From Microcyclospora pomicola (taxonomy: Eukaryota; Ascomycota; Dothideomycetes; Capnodiales): a stretch of 64,000 nucleotides of DNA. Location of the stretch: assembly GCA_002786065.1 (NCBI GenBank), contig NHNY01000012.1, positions 372,001 to 436,000 on the forward strand, read 5' to 3'. A program made the translations under genes and the position numbers. Below, piece after piece: positions 50,083 to 61,183 of the stretch; the stretch's first letter is position 1, and each line of letters begins with the position of its first letter. Below the pieces are notes generated by a model, which saw only the letters and a program-made list of their open reading frames with translations, was not told where the DNA came from and made no database searches.

Positions 50083-53000
50083 GAAACTTCACTTAGAAAA
50101 TGTACCGTAGCTAGTGTATGTGGAGCTTGACCAATAGAATGCGTGGAAAGTGGAATTCTGGTGGTTGTGTTAGCATGTGAAAGTGGGCTAAAGCTGCTGG
50201 AACCGGGCTAGGCTGCTAGGACTGCTGTTTGCGATGGCGACGGCGACGACGAGACCATGCCAGCGCAGCGAAACAGCTATGTTCTGATAAAAGAGCTTGC
50301 GAAGTATGTCGAGCAAGACTAATAGTAAATTGGGCTCTGCTGAGTGGATACATGGCCGCATATGGAGAAGTCGAGCTGTGTCAGCAAGTGCCCCTTTTCT
50401 CGAGACTTCACTTTGAAATGCACCGCAGCTAGCGTGGTCATAGACTAACCAGTCGTCGCGTTGTATAGTGAGAATTCGATAGATACATTAGCATGTGAAA
50501 GTACAATCGAGCTGCGAAGATCAGTGTTTTGATCTAGGATAATAGAAACATGTTAGCAGATCCTCATTATCGTACGTTTAGCTATAAATTACTTTCCAAT
50601 GCAATGAAACAGATCGGGCGGATCTACGTAATTACATGGCTGCATGCCGAGAAGTCGAGCTGTTCCGCACAAGCCCGAGACTTCACTTCAGAATGTACCG
50701 CAGCTAGTGCGGTAGAATTTTCGACCAATTGAAGCTGTTAGTACACAACATCAAAAGCCCGCTTTAGCACGTGAAAGTGGGCTTGAGCCGCGAAGCACAG
50801 TGTTTTGGACAGGCACGAGAACAGCGCGTTAGCAGATCAAATTTTTCATAATCTTGTGTGTTTGAAAGGGATGTTCCGAGACCTTGCCACGAGACAGATC
50901 GAGCGGATTTGACACAGCACATAGGAGTTCAGCGAGCGCTCGCGCTAGACAGTGTCCTTGCTCGAGACTCCACTCCAAGATGCGCCGTAGTCAGCGTATA
51001 AGTGGTTTCGACCAATCGAGCCTGCTCCTAGACAGCATCAAAAGCCCGCTTCTGCACGTGAAAGTCGGATACAGCTGATCAGCAAGTCTAGCAACGACAG
51101 TAAACATGCGAGCAGATTAAGAGAGTGCAACTGTCGCTTTTCCTATGCTCTTATAACAGAATCGCAGTGCAATGCCACAAACAAAAGCGCAATCAGCAGA
51201 GCACGTGGCATCTCATCGAAAGCTCGAGTTGTCCCGGATCAACCCCTTAGCTGAGACTTCACTTGAATGTGCACCGCAGCTAGTGCGTAAGAGTTTTCGA
51301 CCAATAGAAGTCGTGTATCAGAAACTTGAATACGGTCTTCAGCATGTGAGAATGAGATGAGCTACTTAGCGATTCCAATCTTCACAGTGAGAATAGAGGC
51401 ATATCATCGGAGTTTTGATTTGCTTTCTGGTTCCTTTATAGCAGGTGTGTACTATGGTGATACCACGGTTTGGCTGTTGCTGCAGCAGCATGTGATAGCC
51501 ATACCGAGTGCTCGGGCTGCACGGTCTCGAGCCGCTCCCTTTTTGAGACCTCACTTCGCGATGAACTTCAGCTAGCGCGTGAGCGAGTTCAGCCAATCGA
51601 CGCGTTGTCAGCGGGACACCTAAGAAGCAGGTCAGCATGTGAAGATCGAAGTAGCACTTTGACGCGACCTGCCCTGACGAACATGCATAAGTGATCGTAG
51701 ACACATGTCCCAAACTTCGAGTCTCTGTAGAGGACGAACGAACACACTTACGTAGTAGAGCTGTGACAGGATGTATATGACCTCCACGCTCAGTCAATAG
51801 GGGATGAGGGTTCGGCTTGTGTTCGGAATGCTTATCGAGACCTCACTTCGAGATGCTCCGCAGCTAGCGCAGTGGAATCCTGACCAATCGACTCGCTGTT
51901 AGCGGGACATCTAAGAGCTTGCTTAGCATGTAAAGATTCAAGTAGCACTCTTACGCGACCTACCTTGGTCGACAGGAACACGAAGTTGTAGACCATATGT
52001 TCGGAAAATCGTGTGATTGCAGAAGGCGAACGAAGACAATCATGCGGCAGAGCTGTGACAGAGGATGTATATGACCTCTATGTTCCATCCTCGTGGAATG
52101 AGGGCTCGGCTTGTTCTCGGGATGCTTATCGACACCTTACTTCAAGATGTTCCACAGCTAGCGTCGTAGGACTCTGACCAATCGCTGCTGTGCTGGGGGA
52201 ACGTTGACAGCTAAGTTGACATGTGAACGATCGAGTCAATTGCTTGTGAGACCTGCCTCGACCTGTCTCCTGAGCCTTGGATGATTGAGATTAGCACAAT
52301 GGCGATTTGACGGATCTCGAGCTCTCCAGGGTGGAATGCGAGCGTGAATAGATCATCGAAGATACATGTGGTCTGCATTGTTCGTCATTGTATGGCTAGG
52401 GTTTGTTCTGTCCCCGGACGCTTGTTCCCGAGACTTCACTTCGAGTCGTACCGCAGCTAGCGCTTGAGCAATTCGACCAATGACCTTTTCGTGTTGCGAA
52501 AATCTGTTGTGATCCATTAGCATGTGAAGGCCAAGTGGACACGAGCTGGAGCTCCACTCACATCAACAGCCAAGATCGGTCGACTGAGAATGTACATCTC
52601 CTACGCTTTGACAAGGACGTCATGTGAAACAGATTTGACAGAGCTGCAATGTAGTTCTAAGCATATGTCGTGCGCTCGGCATCGATTCGTACCTTCAGGG
52701 GCTCGAGCCGTCTCGGAAGCCTGAGCTTCCCGAAACTTCACTTCATTCTGTACCGCGGCTAGCGTCAACTCGAATCGACCAATGACTATCTTGTGTCGTG
52801 AAAATTGCATGTCATCACTCCGCATGTGAAAGCTGAACGGGTCGCAGGTGCAATTGCCTGCTTGACAGAAAGTGATTTGAATGATTATGAGCGCATCGGC
52901 CGTACATTCCTTCACAAGGTTCACGAACCGGAACATGTAGAGAGAAGCTGCGGAATCACTTCTCCTTGTCGCCCACTTCTGCCTCATCCTGGCTTGAGCG

Positions 53001-53140
53001 CTCGCGGAAGCTTACCGCCACTTTGTTGAGACTTCACTTCGAAATGCACCGCAGCTAGCTCACGACGAATTCGACCAATAACGACGTTGCTTGATGAAAA
53101 ATCTCCGTGCACGAACGGCACGTGAAAATACGATGTGCGT
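50083..53140. repeat. tandem array of eleven diverged ~295-bp non-coding units with three fixed-spacing boxes
   Basis: Units begin at 50083, 50402, 50677, 50964, 51253, 51545, 51837, 52131, 52430, 52732 and 53028 (period 275-319, mean 294.5). Box A is GAGACTTCACTTC followed after about 8 bp by ACCGCAGCTAGCG. Box B is GACCAAT, with CCAAT at 50131, 50449 (CCAGT), 50725, 51012, 51301, 51593, 51884, 52178, 52477, 52779 and 53075. Box C is GCAYGTGA at 50173, 50491, 50767, 51054, 51342, 51635, 51926 (GCATGTAA), 52219 (ACATGTGA), 52520, 52822 and 53118. A-to-B distance is 47-48 and B-to-C 41-43 in every unit although intervening bases differ. All units have the same orientation. Stops occur in every frame of the conserved part, so it is not coding. 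Spacers are weakly alike; units 6-8 share GAGCTGTGACAG and TGTATATGACCTC. Confidence 0.93.
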
Positions 53141-53355
53141 GGTCGAAAGCTGTGCATGGAGCAAAGCCATCAGGCGCAGGAACAGTTGCATGGCGTACAT
53201 TGTACTGTAGGTTACAATGATGGTTATCAGGTACTTTCTGCCCTGGCAGATCACGGTCGTGCTGATGCGTGGTCGAAGCGTTGGTCGGCATCCACGAGAG
53301 TCCAACCACTCTCCACTCCACACCCTCCCTTCCACGCACTGGACTTCGATTGACC

Positions 53356-54084
53356 CTACCCAACCATTCTTCTTACTTTCTCCAGCAATACCTGGCTTTC
53401 CCTGCCTAACTTCCTCTGCCCATTCGGCCCTCCTGTACGTGCTTTCGCCATCGCCTTGCGAAATCGCTCACGATCCTCACGCTTTTGCGTCCGCTCGCGA
53501 TCTGCTTGTTCATGTGCGCGTTGTCTCTCCTCGGCCGCTGCACGTTTCTGAAGAGCTTCTTCGTGCTCTCTGCGAAATGGAAGATTCTTGGGCCTGCGCT
53601 GGCGTCGGTTGCCACGAGACTCTGCTGGCGGTGGCGATGGGAGTGGTTGAGGCTCATTATCCATGAGATCCTGTCGATCAGGATGAGGCGTTGTCGTCGG
53701 CTCCGGGGCACTGCGCGTGGTATTTGTTTTGGTATCATCGCCTTCAGGACCCACGTTGAAGGCTTCACGATCTAACACTATAGAGGCGGGTTCGGGGATC
53801 TTGTCGCGCGAGTCGTCGGGTCCTTGATCCGGATTCTGTTTCTTTAGCCTGGCATAATTCTTCTTTATTTGCGCTTTATGTATGAGGCTCTCCTTGATCT
53901 TCTGAGCTATGAGAAGCAGTGTCAGCGTGAGCAGTGACTATGGCTAAGGTGGCGGTAATGAAGTACTCTTGCGCTTGTACAACCCGTCCGGAAGGTTCGC
54001 TGGGCCTACGGTGAAACCTCTCTTCGACTTCTTACGAGCATCTGCGCCAGATTCATCGTTTGATCTTTTGCGTTTCTCTGACAT
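53356..54084 (-). CDS. FYV7: rRNA-processing protein Fyv7
   Basis: 222 aa from exons 54084..53967 and 53906..53356; the 60-nt intron has donor GTACTT, branch CTGAC and acceptor CATAG. The splice joins the family signature: KKSKRGFTVGPANLPDGLYK and RKTQKIKESLIHKAQIKKNY. After a disordered middle, the C-terminal half is a long charged helix (REHEEALQKRAAAEERQRA) ending GRESQVLLEKVRRMVG. Fyv7 acts in the nucleolus at early 18S pre-rRNA cleavages in the small-subunit processome, the same pathway as Bms1 elsewhere in this window. It lies about 215 bp from the last unit of the 295-bp array, stop codon facing it. Confidence 0.92.
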
Positions 54085-54756
54085 CTTGATATGATATGGC
54101 CCTCGTGAACGATCTTGTAACGAACAATTCGCATGGCACGAAGAAAGAAAGTTGTGAAGTAGCGCAGACACCACCCCACACCGACCCGAACCGCTGCAAA
54201 TAGCAGACGCTAAGATCGCTTCATGAGACGAGCGATAAGACATGCAAACCAACGTCAGATGACTCGGGCATCGGTGAGAGCACGTATTTGACTTCACCTC
54301 AGTCAGCGGCGGCAACCATGGCTCCTCACTTCTCGGCATTGGCTATCTCCTTAATACACCACGACCGTAAATTGACGTTGAATACATCCTGGGCCATGAG
54401 CGGGGAAGAAGCCGCCATCATCATCCCGACCTTGTGCGATTCCCTGGTTCATATCCTCGCCGACTCTGTCGTCAGCGTCAGCACCTCCAAGAAAGCTCTT
54501 GAGGGAGGCCCGGATTCTCTACTCACCCGATCAGGGGCCGTAATCACGCACATCCCTTGCTGACCACTAGTTTGATGATTGATGGTGATTGGACTGGGTG
54601 ACAGCTCCGAAAGTCCCAAGTTTGATTGAACAACGTCAAGTCTTAGCTGTATGTGTCCGTCCGCCATACTCGTTCAATTATACCGCCCTCATTCATCTTT
54701 GACCTCACGCTGGTGATCATCAAGCTCGGGTCCTTCGTAGGGCTCCGAGCAACTCC
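54085..54756. promoter_or_regulatory. divergent promoter region, FYV7 / Atos-family gene
   Basis: About 670 bp between two divergent starts. A 91-codon open frame at 54,288-54,563 is not supported by motif or composition. No clear control element was identified. Confidence 0.4.
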
Positions 54757-57102
54757 ATGGCGATCTACAATGACGACCCAAACTGGCAGTACCCTTGGGC
54801 CAGCTCCCAAACCCAAGCTCCTCCTAGAAATGACGAGGAGAAAGCGGATGCCCCAGTGGCAGATGGACAAGTGAGTCCAACGACGATGTTTAATCGATAT
54901 TTCACAGGAAGGCCACGTACACCCCCAACTGGCAACAGGAGCCCGCATATCAACCGCCAGGAACTCATCCGACGGATTAAGAGCAGGGAAAGCAGACCAT
55001 GCTCGCCTGAGTTGGAGAGACAAGAGCGTCGAATAGAGAGATCAAAAGAGTTGATGGAGTCGTCACGAGCGCCGTTCAATCTACGCCCACAATCTCCCGA
55101 CACCGCAAGTGAGCAGTACTCAGCTGGAATACAGATTGAACGGCCTCGGTCCGCTCTCCATCGAGGTGACTTCAGAGAAAGAGGGCCCGCTCCTCATACA
55201 CCACGTTCTGGTAATACTGTAGAGGATGACGGCCTCTCCGCTATCGCAACTTCGCCTGTTGTGCCTTGGCATCCGGAATTTCCAGTGGCCGTTCCGCGCC
55301 AGGTACGACTTGACAGGCAGCAGACGCATGACAACTTGTTCCAACCCATCTCACCATCTCAGCAGCCAGGACGGCCTCGTGCTGCGTCACAAGCTCTTCT
55401 TTCAACAAGCTTTGTGTATAAAGCCCCTACCAGTCCACTTGTGCAGTCGTCAAGACCCGACACACCTGAGCCCGGGAGGCAGAGATCGCGCAGCCCAGAC
55501 AGGTCGCGCAGACACACCTTCTCGCCTCCATCTTTAGCCCGCTTCCACTCTGCACTGGACTATCCAGCCTCGGCTCGTCAGACCAAACCTCTGCCAACGC
55601 TTCGATCTGAACGTACCTTCCCATACCAAGCTCATCAACCGCGTCGGTCTATACACTCTATTGAGGGCCTGTCGCAGCTACCATCAGCACATGGCAGGCG
55701 ACCGTCATTTCCCGACTCGCCACTCCATCATGCACCCATGGTCGGGTCGTATGAAGAGTCGATTCTGCGTGGTCGCATGTCCACCACGCCTTCGAGACCA
55801 TTGAACTTCGTAGCACAAATCGGAGTACTTGGTCGTGGCGAGTGTAAGCCAAGTCTCAAATGTCCTCCGCATGCTGTGGTGCCGTTTCCAGCTGTGTTCT
55901 ACAGTTACTCCGGCACAAAGTCTACGCCCACTGATCAGCCCAGCCCATATGTGGGTCTTGTTGACCTCGAGAACAATCTGCCAAATACAGAAAGTGCAAG
56001 TGATAGGCGAAGGCAAAGAGTACAGGCTGCACTAGGCGATGAAGGTAGCCGCGCAAGCTCGCGTAACCGCGAGGACTTGTCAGCGTCTGATGTGCATACA
56101 CAGCGTAGACGAAAGCACAAGCAGAAGCGGCGCTCGGTCTCACCGAAAGCACCTCCTGGTGGTAGCTATCGCATTCCGAAGCAGGGACAGATTCAGATTA
56201 TCATCAAGAATCCGAACAAGACCGCCGTAAAGCTGTTCTTGATTCCGTACGATCTGTCAGACATGCAGCCGGGTCAGAAAACTTTCATCCGCCAGCGCAG
56301 CTATTCTGCCGGTCCCATCATTGATATGCCACTGTCCTCTCGTAAGAACTTGGGCACCGATCGTCCCGAGGCAGCGCTCAACGCCAGCGATGATCCTAAT
56401 GACAGACCTATGCTACGATATCTGATTCACCTGCATATCTGCTGTCCTTCAAAAGAGCGCTATTTCTTGTACAAATCCGTGCGTGTTGTTTTCGCGAACC
56501 GCGTGCCGGATGGCAAGGAAAAGCTCCGCAACGAAGTGCAGCTACCGGATCCGAAATATACCTCATACAAAGTGGCGCGAGACATGAGCAACACGATCAC
56601 ACCGTCGCGAGCGCCTTCGCGCCCAGGAAGCAATGTAGAAGGTTTTGCTCACCCTTCTGTCAATACCGCCTGGTCAACAAGCCGGCGTAAGCTCGCACAA
56701 TCCTTACCCTCTAGCGAGTTCATCGAGCACTTCGCAAATATGCCTCCCGAGCCACTTCCTCACCACCTATATCAGAACACGATTTTGCATCGTCAGCGTT
56801 CGAGCCAGCAGATCAGCGACAACATGGACATGGATTCCGACGAGCATTCTCAGGAGACCGAATCTCATCGGTCCGCCTTTTCCTCTCCTAGCAACACTGC
56901 CAACGGGCGAGTATTCGGAGAACCGTTCTCGCCCCTGGGCTTGAGAAGTTTAGAAGATCCGTTCAACTTCGAACGAGATCGAAGCAGGGAGCGGCAAGGA
57001 ACAGAAAGGAGCGAGTCTCTGCTTTCTCGACGCTTGAAGGATCTTTCGCTACCACTACAGTCCCCGCCGTCCGCTGCGAAAGAGCGATTTGGGGAGTGTT
57101 GA
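54757..57102 (+). CDS. Atos-family protein (DUF4210 / chromosome-segregation domain)
   Basis: Intronless, 781 aa. Most of the protein is disordered and rich in Ser, Pro and Arg. The two conserved modules of the Atos/FAM214 family are present. The first, at about 345-390, reads YEESILRGRMSTTPSRPLNF and VAQIGVLGRGECKPSLKCP. The second, at about 465-590, reads YRIPKQGQIQIIIKNPNKTA, VKLFLIPYDLSDMQPGQKTF and LRYLIHLHICCPSKERYFLY. Animal Atos proteins are transcriptional regulators; fungal members are named for a proposed role in meiotic chromosome segregation. Nuclear location is likely from basic clusters such as RRRKHKQKRR. The long disordered N-terminus is usual for fungal members. Confidence 0.9.
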   Translation: MAIYNDDPNWQYPWASSQTQAPPRNDEEKADAPVADGQVSPTTMFNRYFTGRPRTPPTGNRSPHINRQELIRRIKSRESRPCSPELERQERRIERSKELMESSRAPFNLRPQSPDTASEQYSAGIQIERPRSALHRGDFRERGPAPHTPRSGNTVEDDGLSAIATSPVVPWHPEFPVAVPRQVRLDRQQTHDNLFQPISPSQQPGRPRAASQALLSTSFVYKAPTSPLVQSSRPDTPEPGRQRSRSPDRSRRHTFSPPSLARFHSALDYPASARQTKPLPTLRSERTFPYQAHQPRRSIHSIEGLSQLPSAHGRRPSFPDSPLHHAPMVGSYEESILRGRMSTTPSRPLNFVAQIGVLGRGECKPSLKCPPHAVVPFPAVFYSYSGTKSTPTDQPSPYVGLVDLENNLPNTESASDRRRQRVQAALGDEGSRASSRNREDLSASDVHTQRRRKHKQKRRSVSPKAPPGGSYRIPKQGQIQIIIKNPNKTAVKLFLIPYDLSDMQPGQKTFIRQRSYSAGPIIDMPLSSRKNLGTDRPEAALNASDDPNDRPMLRYLIHLHICCPSKERYFLYKSVRVVFANRVPDGKEKLRNEVQLPDPKYTSYKVARDMSNTITPSRAPSRPGSNVEGFAHPSVNTAWSTSRRKLAQSLPSSEFIEHFANMPPEPLPHHLYQNTILHRQRSSQQISDNMDMDSDEHSQETESHRSAFSSPSNTANGRVFGEPFSPLGLRSLEDPFNFERDRSRERQGTERSESLLSRRLKDLSLPLQSPPSAAKERFGEC

Positions 57103-57455
57103 CGTCGTCGATAGGCAGGTAATCATTGCTATCAGGTCTTAAAGTTCAAGTATGAATGTTGCTAGCGATGGGGCTAAGGCGTCTTTGTTCTGTATTCGAT
57201 AGTTGGCACGGTCTCTTCAGATAGGCAGTAACTCCACATCTCCATCCATGTACAATGTCCATCTAGATTTCAATTGGTGTGGGTTGAAACATCTGTAATT
57301 CATTTTTAAGCGGGAACCACATGCTGACCGCACAGACACAATACGCCGCATTTCGAAGTCAATGTCGATCATATACACTGGTACGAGATCTTGTTCGGAA
57401 GTATGTATCGATATCTATATATGAAATGAACGCAAGAAGATCAGGCTTGCTTGAC
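57103..57455. other. intergenic region between convergent genes
   Basis: About 350 bp, AT-rich, between the stop codons of the Atos-family gene and the MFS gene. Expected to hold two polyadenylation regions; nothing else seen. Confidence 0.45.
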
Positions 57456-59053
57456 TCAACCATCATGATGTCCGCCCGCGAGCGCTCTCTTCTCCATCAG
57501 CTTCGCTCGCTTCTCATGTTGAATGCACCACAGCGCCCACCCCAGACCGACCAGGCTCGAGGCAAGCGTGATGTAATATGCACTGGCATAACATTCGCGA
57601 CCTTCGTCGCAAACGAGCTCGGTGTTGCCTTTCTCGCCACCGCTCTCCAGATGCGAGTGCTTGTCGAGGATAGCACCGTACGCAAGATTGAAGACGTTGG
57701 CAGAGAGGACTGGTGCCATGGTCATGGCGCCCCAGTTTATTCCCATGCCGGCAGGGCCGAAGGCGTCGGCGACAAGTGCGGGATATACGCCGAAGAGAGA
57801 GCCGTAAGCCAGACCGGTCAAGCCGGAGAGCCAGAAGAGGTGGTTGGGATCTTCAAGGTTGAGGGCGACGACCTGGCCAATGGTGAAAAGCGAGGCGCTG
57901 CAGACAAGCGTCCAGAAACGCGAGGCATTGTGGTGAATCAGCCAGTCCGAACCAATTCCCGAGGCGAGTCTGCCGGCGAATGATGCAAGCGAGAGTATGC
58001 TGACATGCATAAGCTGTCGCTTCTGGATGAAATCATGGGAGGCAGAATCATCGTAATGATGCCACAGAGCACGGGCATTATTGCCAATATTGTTGATCGT
58101 CATGAGACCAACGCCACAGAGCAGGGCGAGCATGATGAATAGCTGCCAGAACTTGGGCGTGGTGAACAGCGCAATCCCAGTAATGTTAGGGCCTGTGTCG
58201 GTGTCTTGGTCAGTTGCTGTGACAGCAGGTGTGGAAGAGCCAGTTGCGACGAGAGTGGACGCTTCGTCGATGCTGTCTAAACGATCGACCTTGTAAGACA
58301 CACGGACAGTCACGATCTCAAAGCTTGTGGCGGCAATTACTTACCTTCTTCTCCGTCACTATCTTTACTACCGGACCTGTACTGGTTGCTGTCTCGCCTC
58401 ACTCCTGAAACCCTTTCATGGGATGGCAAGGCTTGGTACTTTGTCCCTACCTGTGGTCTCGCGGTCTCCAGGAAGAACATTCCTGCGAACACCGACACAG
58501 TGGTTCCACATGCCAGAAGGCGCAGGTATCCTTCGATGTCATTTGGAAATGCCAGCCCGGCTACCGTCGTGTAGAAGAAAGCACTCAACCCGAAGGCACT
58601 CAAGGGAAACGCCGTGGCCGTACCTCTGTGTCGTGGCCAGTTGGTCGCAGACACTTTCAAGGCTGCGCTGAAAGCAGTACAGCTACCGACTCCAGTCAAC
58701 AGACCAAAAAGACATAGCCAGCCGATGCCCCAATGATCTTCTGGTGTCCCGTGTGCATACGCGCTCTTCAGAGGAAAGTAGCCGAGTGCCAATGCTAGCA
58801 CTCCAGCCAAAACACCCCAACGGGGTCCTCTGCGATCGATCAAGATGCCGCCGGGTATGCCCATGGCATACATACCAATGTTCCCCGCATTGCCAATCAG
58901 ATTGATTTGTGTTGTGTTAAGTTGTAGCTTATGGGCGAAAGTGGGAGCCCATGCACTAAAAGCGTAGTTGGTCCCGCTGGACAAGGCAATGAGGGTTGCT
59001 GCTCCCACAGCCAGCAATCGGAGAGAGCGTTGATCGTTCTCGGAGTTACGCAT
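57456..59053 (-). CDS. MFS transporter, Mch1/nodulin-like group
   Basis: 509 aa from exons 59053..58345 and 58276..57456; the 68-nt intron has donor GTAAGT and acceptor TTTAG, and the splice in the central cytosolic loop reads DGEED then SIDEAST. Twelve hydrophobic segments are predicted, six each side of the loop. The N-terminal half has GTNYAFSAWAPTFAHKL, GIPGGILIDRRGPRWG (the loop 2-3 motif) and GVGSCTAFSAAL. The C-terminal half has TINNIGNNARALW and GRLASGIGSDWLI. This pattern fits the Mch1-like monocarboxylate/nodulin-like branch, often vacuolar. No substrate can be assigned. Divergent from TMS1. Confidence 0.88.
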
Positions 59054-59535
59054 GTTGGAGAAGATATCGAGTTGGTGGAGAAGGAGTTGAAGCTAGACAC
59101 CGAGAATGAAGATTATAAGGAATGTCGCAGCCAATGCGTCAGATCGAATGTGGTATACTTTGGCTGGAAGCATAGGGTTGTGCGTGGGGAAGCCTTCAAG
59201 CCTAGTTGAACGCGTCACTGGAGAATGAAAAGAGAGTGAGCATGGTGAAGGTGTCTCACTCGAAGATAGAGACGAGTGTCATATAGTGCCCTATGGAAAG
59301 ATTGCCTTAGCACCGTCTGTGAAGTTGGATGGTGTGGATGGATGGCGTGTCCTATCTATGGTCTTATCTTAGTGTATAGAGTGCATGCCTCAGGCACGAT
59401 AGGCACGTGCCTGTCGCATGTGGATGCATGTCATGCATCTCAGGCTTCAGCTTCGCGACATCGCGACGGCATCTTTGCTTGCTGATCCTCAGTTCGTGCC
59501 ATATTCGAAGCGTTAGTCACCTAGAAGGACTGGAA
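59054..59535. promoter_or_regulatory. divergent promoter region, MFS / TMS1
   Basis: About 480 bp between two divergent starts. GGCACG/CGTGCC palindromic words occur near 59,395-59,415 and GCATG repeats around 59,380-59,440; their meaning is unclear. Confidence 0.35.
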
Positions 59536-61183
59536 ATGGGCGCCCTCCTCTCTTTGCCCTTGCTGGCAATCCCAAGTGTTGGGACAGTACGTTGCACTCC
59601 GCGCGTAGACCGGGTCCTATTGTTCGGCGACTGACTTGCACTTCTGTAGCTCGCAACATTCGCGGCATCATGCTGCGGCGCTGCTGTAAGTCCGAGAACT
59701 ATGAGTCGCGTTCGTCGAGTCTGAATCGATCTGACCGTGTCCTTCGCAACAGACCTGCAGCGCCGTCTGCTCCGCCTGCGGAAAATGCCAGAACTCCATT
59801 GCCACTCGTATCGCATACGCCATGCTCCTTCTCGTCAACTCCCTCCTTTCCTGGCTCATGCTCACCAGCTGGGCGGTCAAGAAACTCCAGTCAGTCATGC
59901 TTGATTACGTTACACTGGACTGTGGAGGACAACAATGCTTTGGATTCGCCGCCGTACATCGGGTCAACTTCGCTTTAGGCGTCTTCCATTTCATACTTGC
60001 CATCATGCTGGTGGGTGTCAACAACTCAAGAGATAAGCGGGCACCAATTCAAAATGGATTCTGGGGTCCCAAGTTGCTTGCCTGGATTGGCTTGATCGTG
60101 GTCAGCTTCTTCATACCGAACCGCTTCTTTGAGGTCTGGGGCAATTATGTTGCTCTTGTTGGCGCAATTCTCTTCTTGTTACTCGGTCTGGTGCTGCTGG
60201 TTGATCTGGCACACACCTTTGCCGAATTCTGCATCGAAAAGATTGAGGACACTGACTCTAAATTCTGGCGCACCATCCTCATTGGATCCACTCTGGGAAT
60301 GTACGTTGGCAGCATCGCTATGACGATAGTGATGTACATCTTCTTTGCTAGCTCCGGTTGCTCGATGAACCAGACCGCTATCACAGTATGTTTCACCACA
60401 TCTGACCTCTAATACCGCAACTAATAATGACTGTTACAGGTGAACTTGGTGCTCCTTTTGGCCATCTCTGTCCTGTCCATCCATCCCATCATTCAAGCTT
60501 CAAATCCTCGGGCTGGTCTCGCACAAGCCGCGATGGTAAGCATTTACTGCACATATCTGACCTTCTCGGCCGTTGCCATGGAGCCGGATGATAAGCAGTG
60601 CAATCCTCTTGTTCGCGCGACCGGAACACGAACTGCAAGCACCATCATTGGTGCGGTAGTAACATTCGTCATGTGTGCCTACACAACCACTCGCGCCGCC
60701 ACGTACGGTCTTGCGATGGGCGCCGGCAAGCCAGCTGGATACGGTCCGATCGCATTGGAAGAAGAAAATGGCGCACATAGTCTGGTCAGCACGCAGCCTT
60801 CTTCCCGCCGGGAGCTCCGCGCAGAAGCCTTGCGCCGCGCTGTAGAGTCCGGTGCTCTGCCTGCCTCTGCCCTGGACGAAGACAGCGACGACGATGACGA
60901 GGACTCGCCGAACGGCAAGAATGTTGGCGACGATGAGAAGAACGGCACGCAATACAATTACATGCTCTTCCATATCATCTTCATGCTCGCGACAGCCTGG
61001 GTGGCAACGCTGCTCACGCAGAACGTCGGCAGCGACAAAGACAGGAAGGAGAGCGATTTCATTCCCGTCGGGCGGACATACTGGGCGAGCTGGGTCAAGA
61101 TCGTGAGCGCTTGGGTGTGCTATGGTATCTTCGGATGGACGCTGGGCGCGCCTGTTCTGATGCCCGACCGCTTTGAGTTTTAG
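59536..61183 (+). CDS. TMS1: SERINC/TMS1-family membrane protein
   Basis: 487 aa from exons 59536..59586, 59650..59685, 59753..60385 and 60440..61183. All introns are short (63, 67 and 54 nt) with GTACGT, GTAAGT and GTATGT donors, and all lie in phase 0. The start gives MGALLSLPLLAIPSVGT, then LATFAASCCGAA and TCSAVCSACGKCQNS, the cysteine-rich SERINC N-terminus. About ten membrane segments follow. Other family hallmarks are the NGFWGPKLLAWIGLIVVSFF stretch, the loop CNPLVRATGTR, and the C-terminal SWVKIVSAWVCYGIFGWTL. An acidic loop (DEDSDDDDEDSPNG) precedes the last helices. SERINC proteins sit in vacuolar or plasma membranes and influence lipid distribution; the original serine-incorporation role is disputed. 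Confidence 0.95.

Noticed and set aside
50229-51797. Possible small proteins inside the 295-bp array (for example a shared ETSLRDAPQLA-like reading of box A)
   Set aside because: Box A can be read this way in some units, but other units have stop codons inside or just after it and the frame is not kept, so the conservation is not at protein level.
50083-53140. CRISPR-like or transposon terminal-repeat reading of the array
   Set aside because: Units are long, diverged and all in one direction, with no short identical repeats, no inverted ends and no transposase; the genome is eukaryotic.
54288-54563. 91-codon open frame in the FYV7-Atos promoter region
   Set aside because: No domain or splice support and lies where two promoters are expected.
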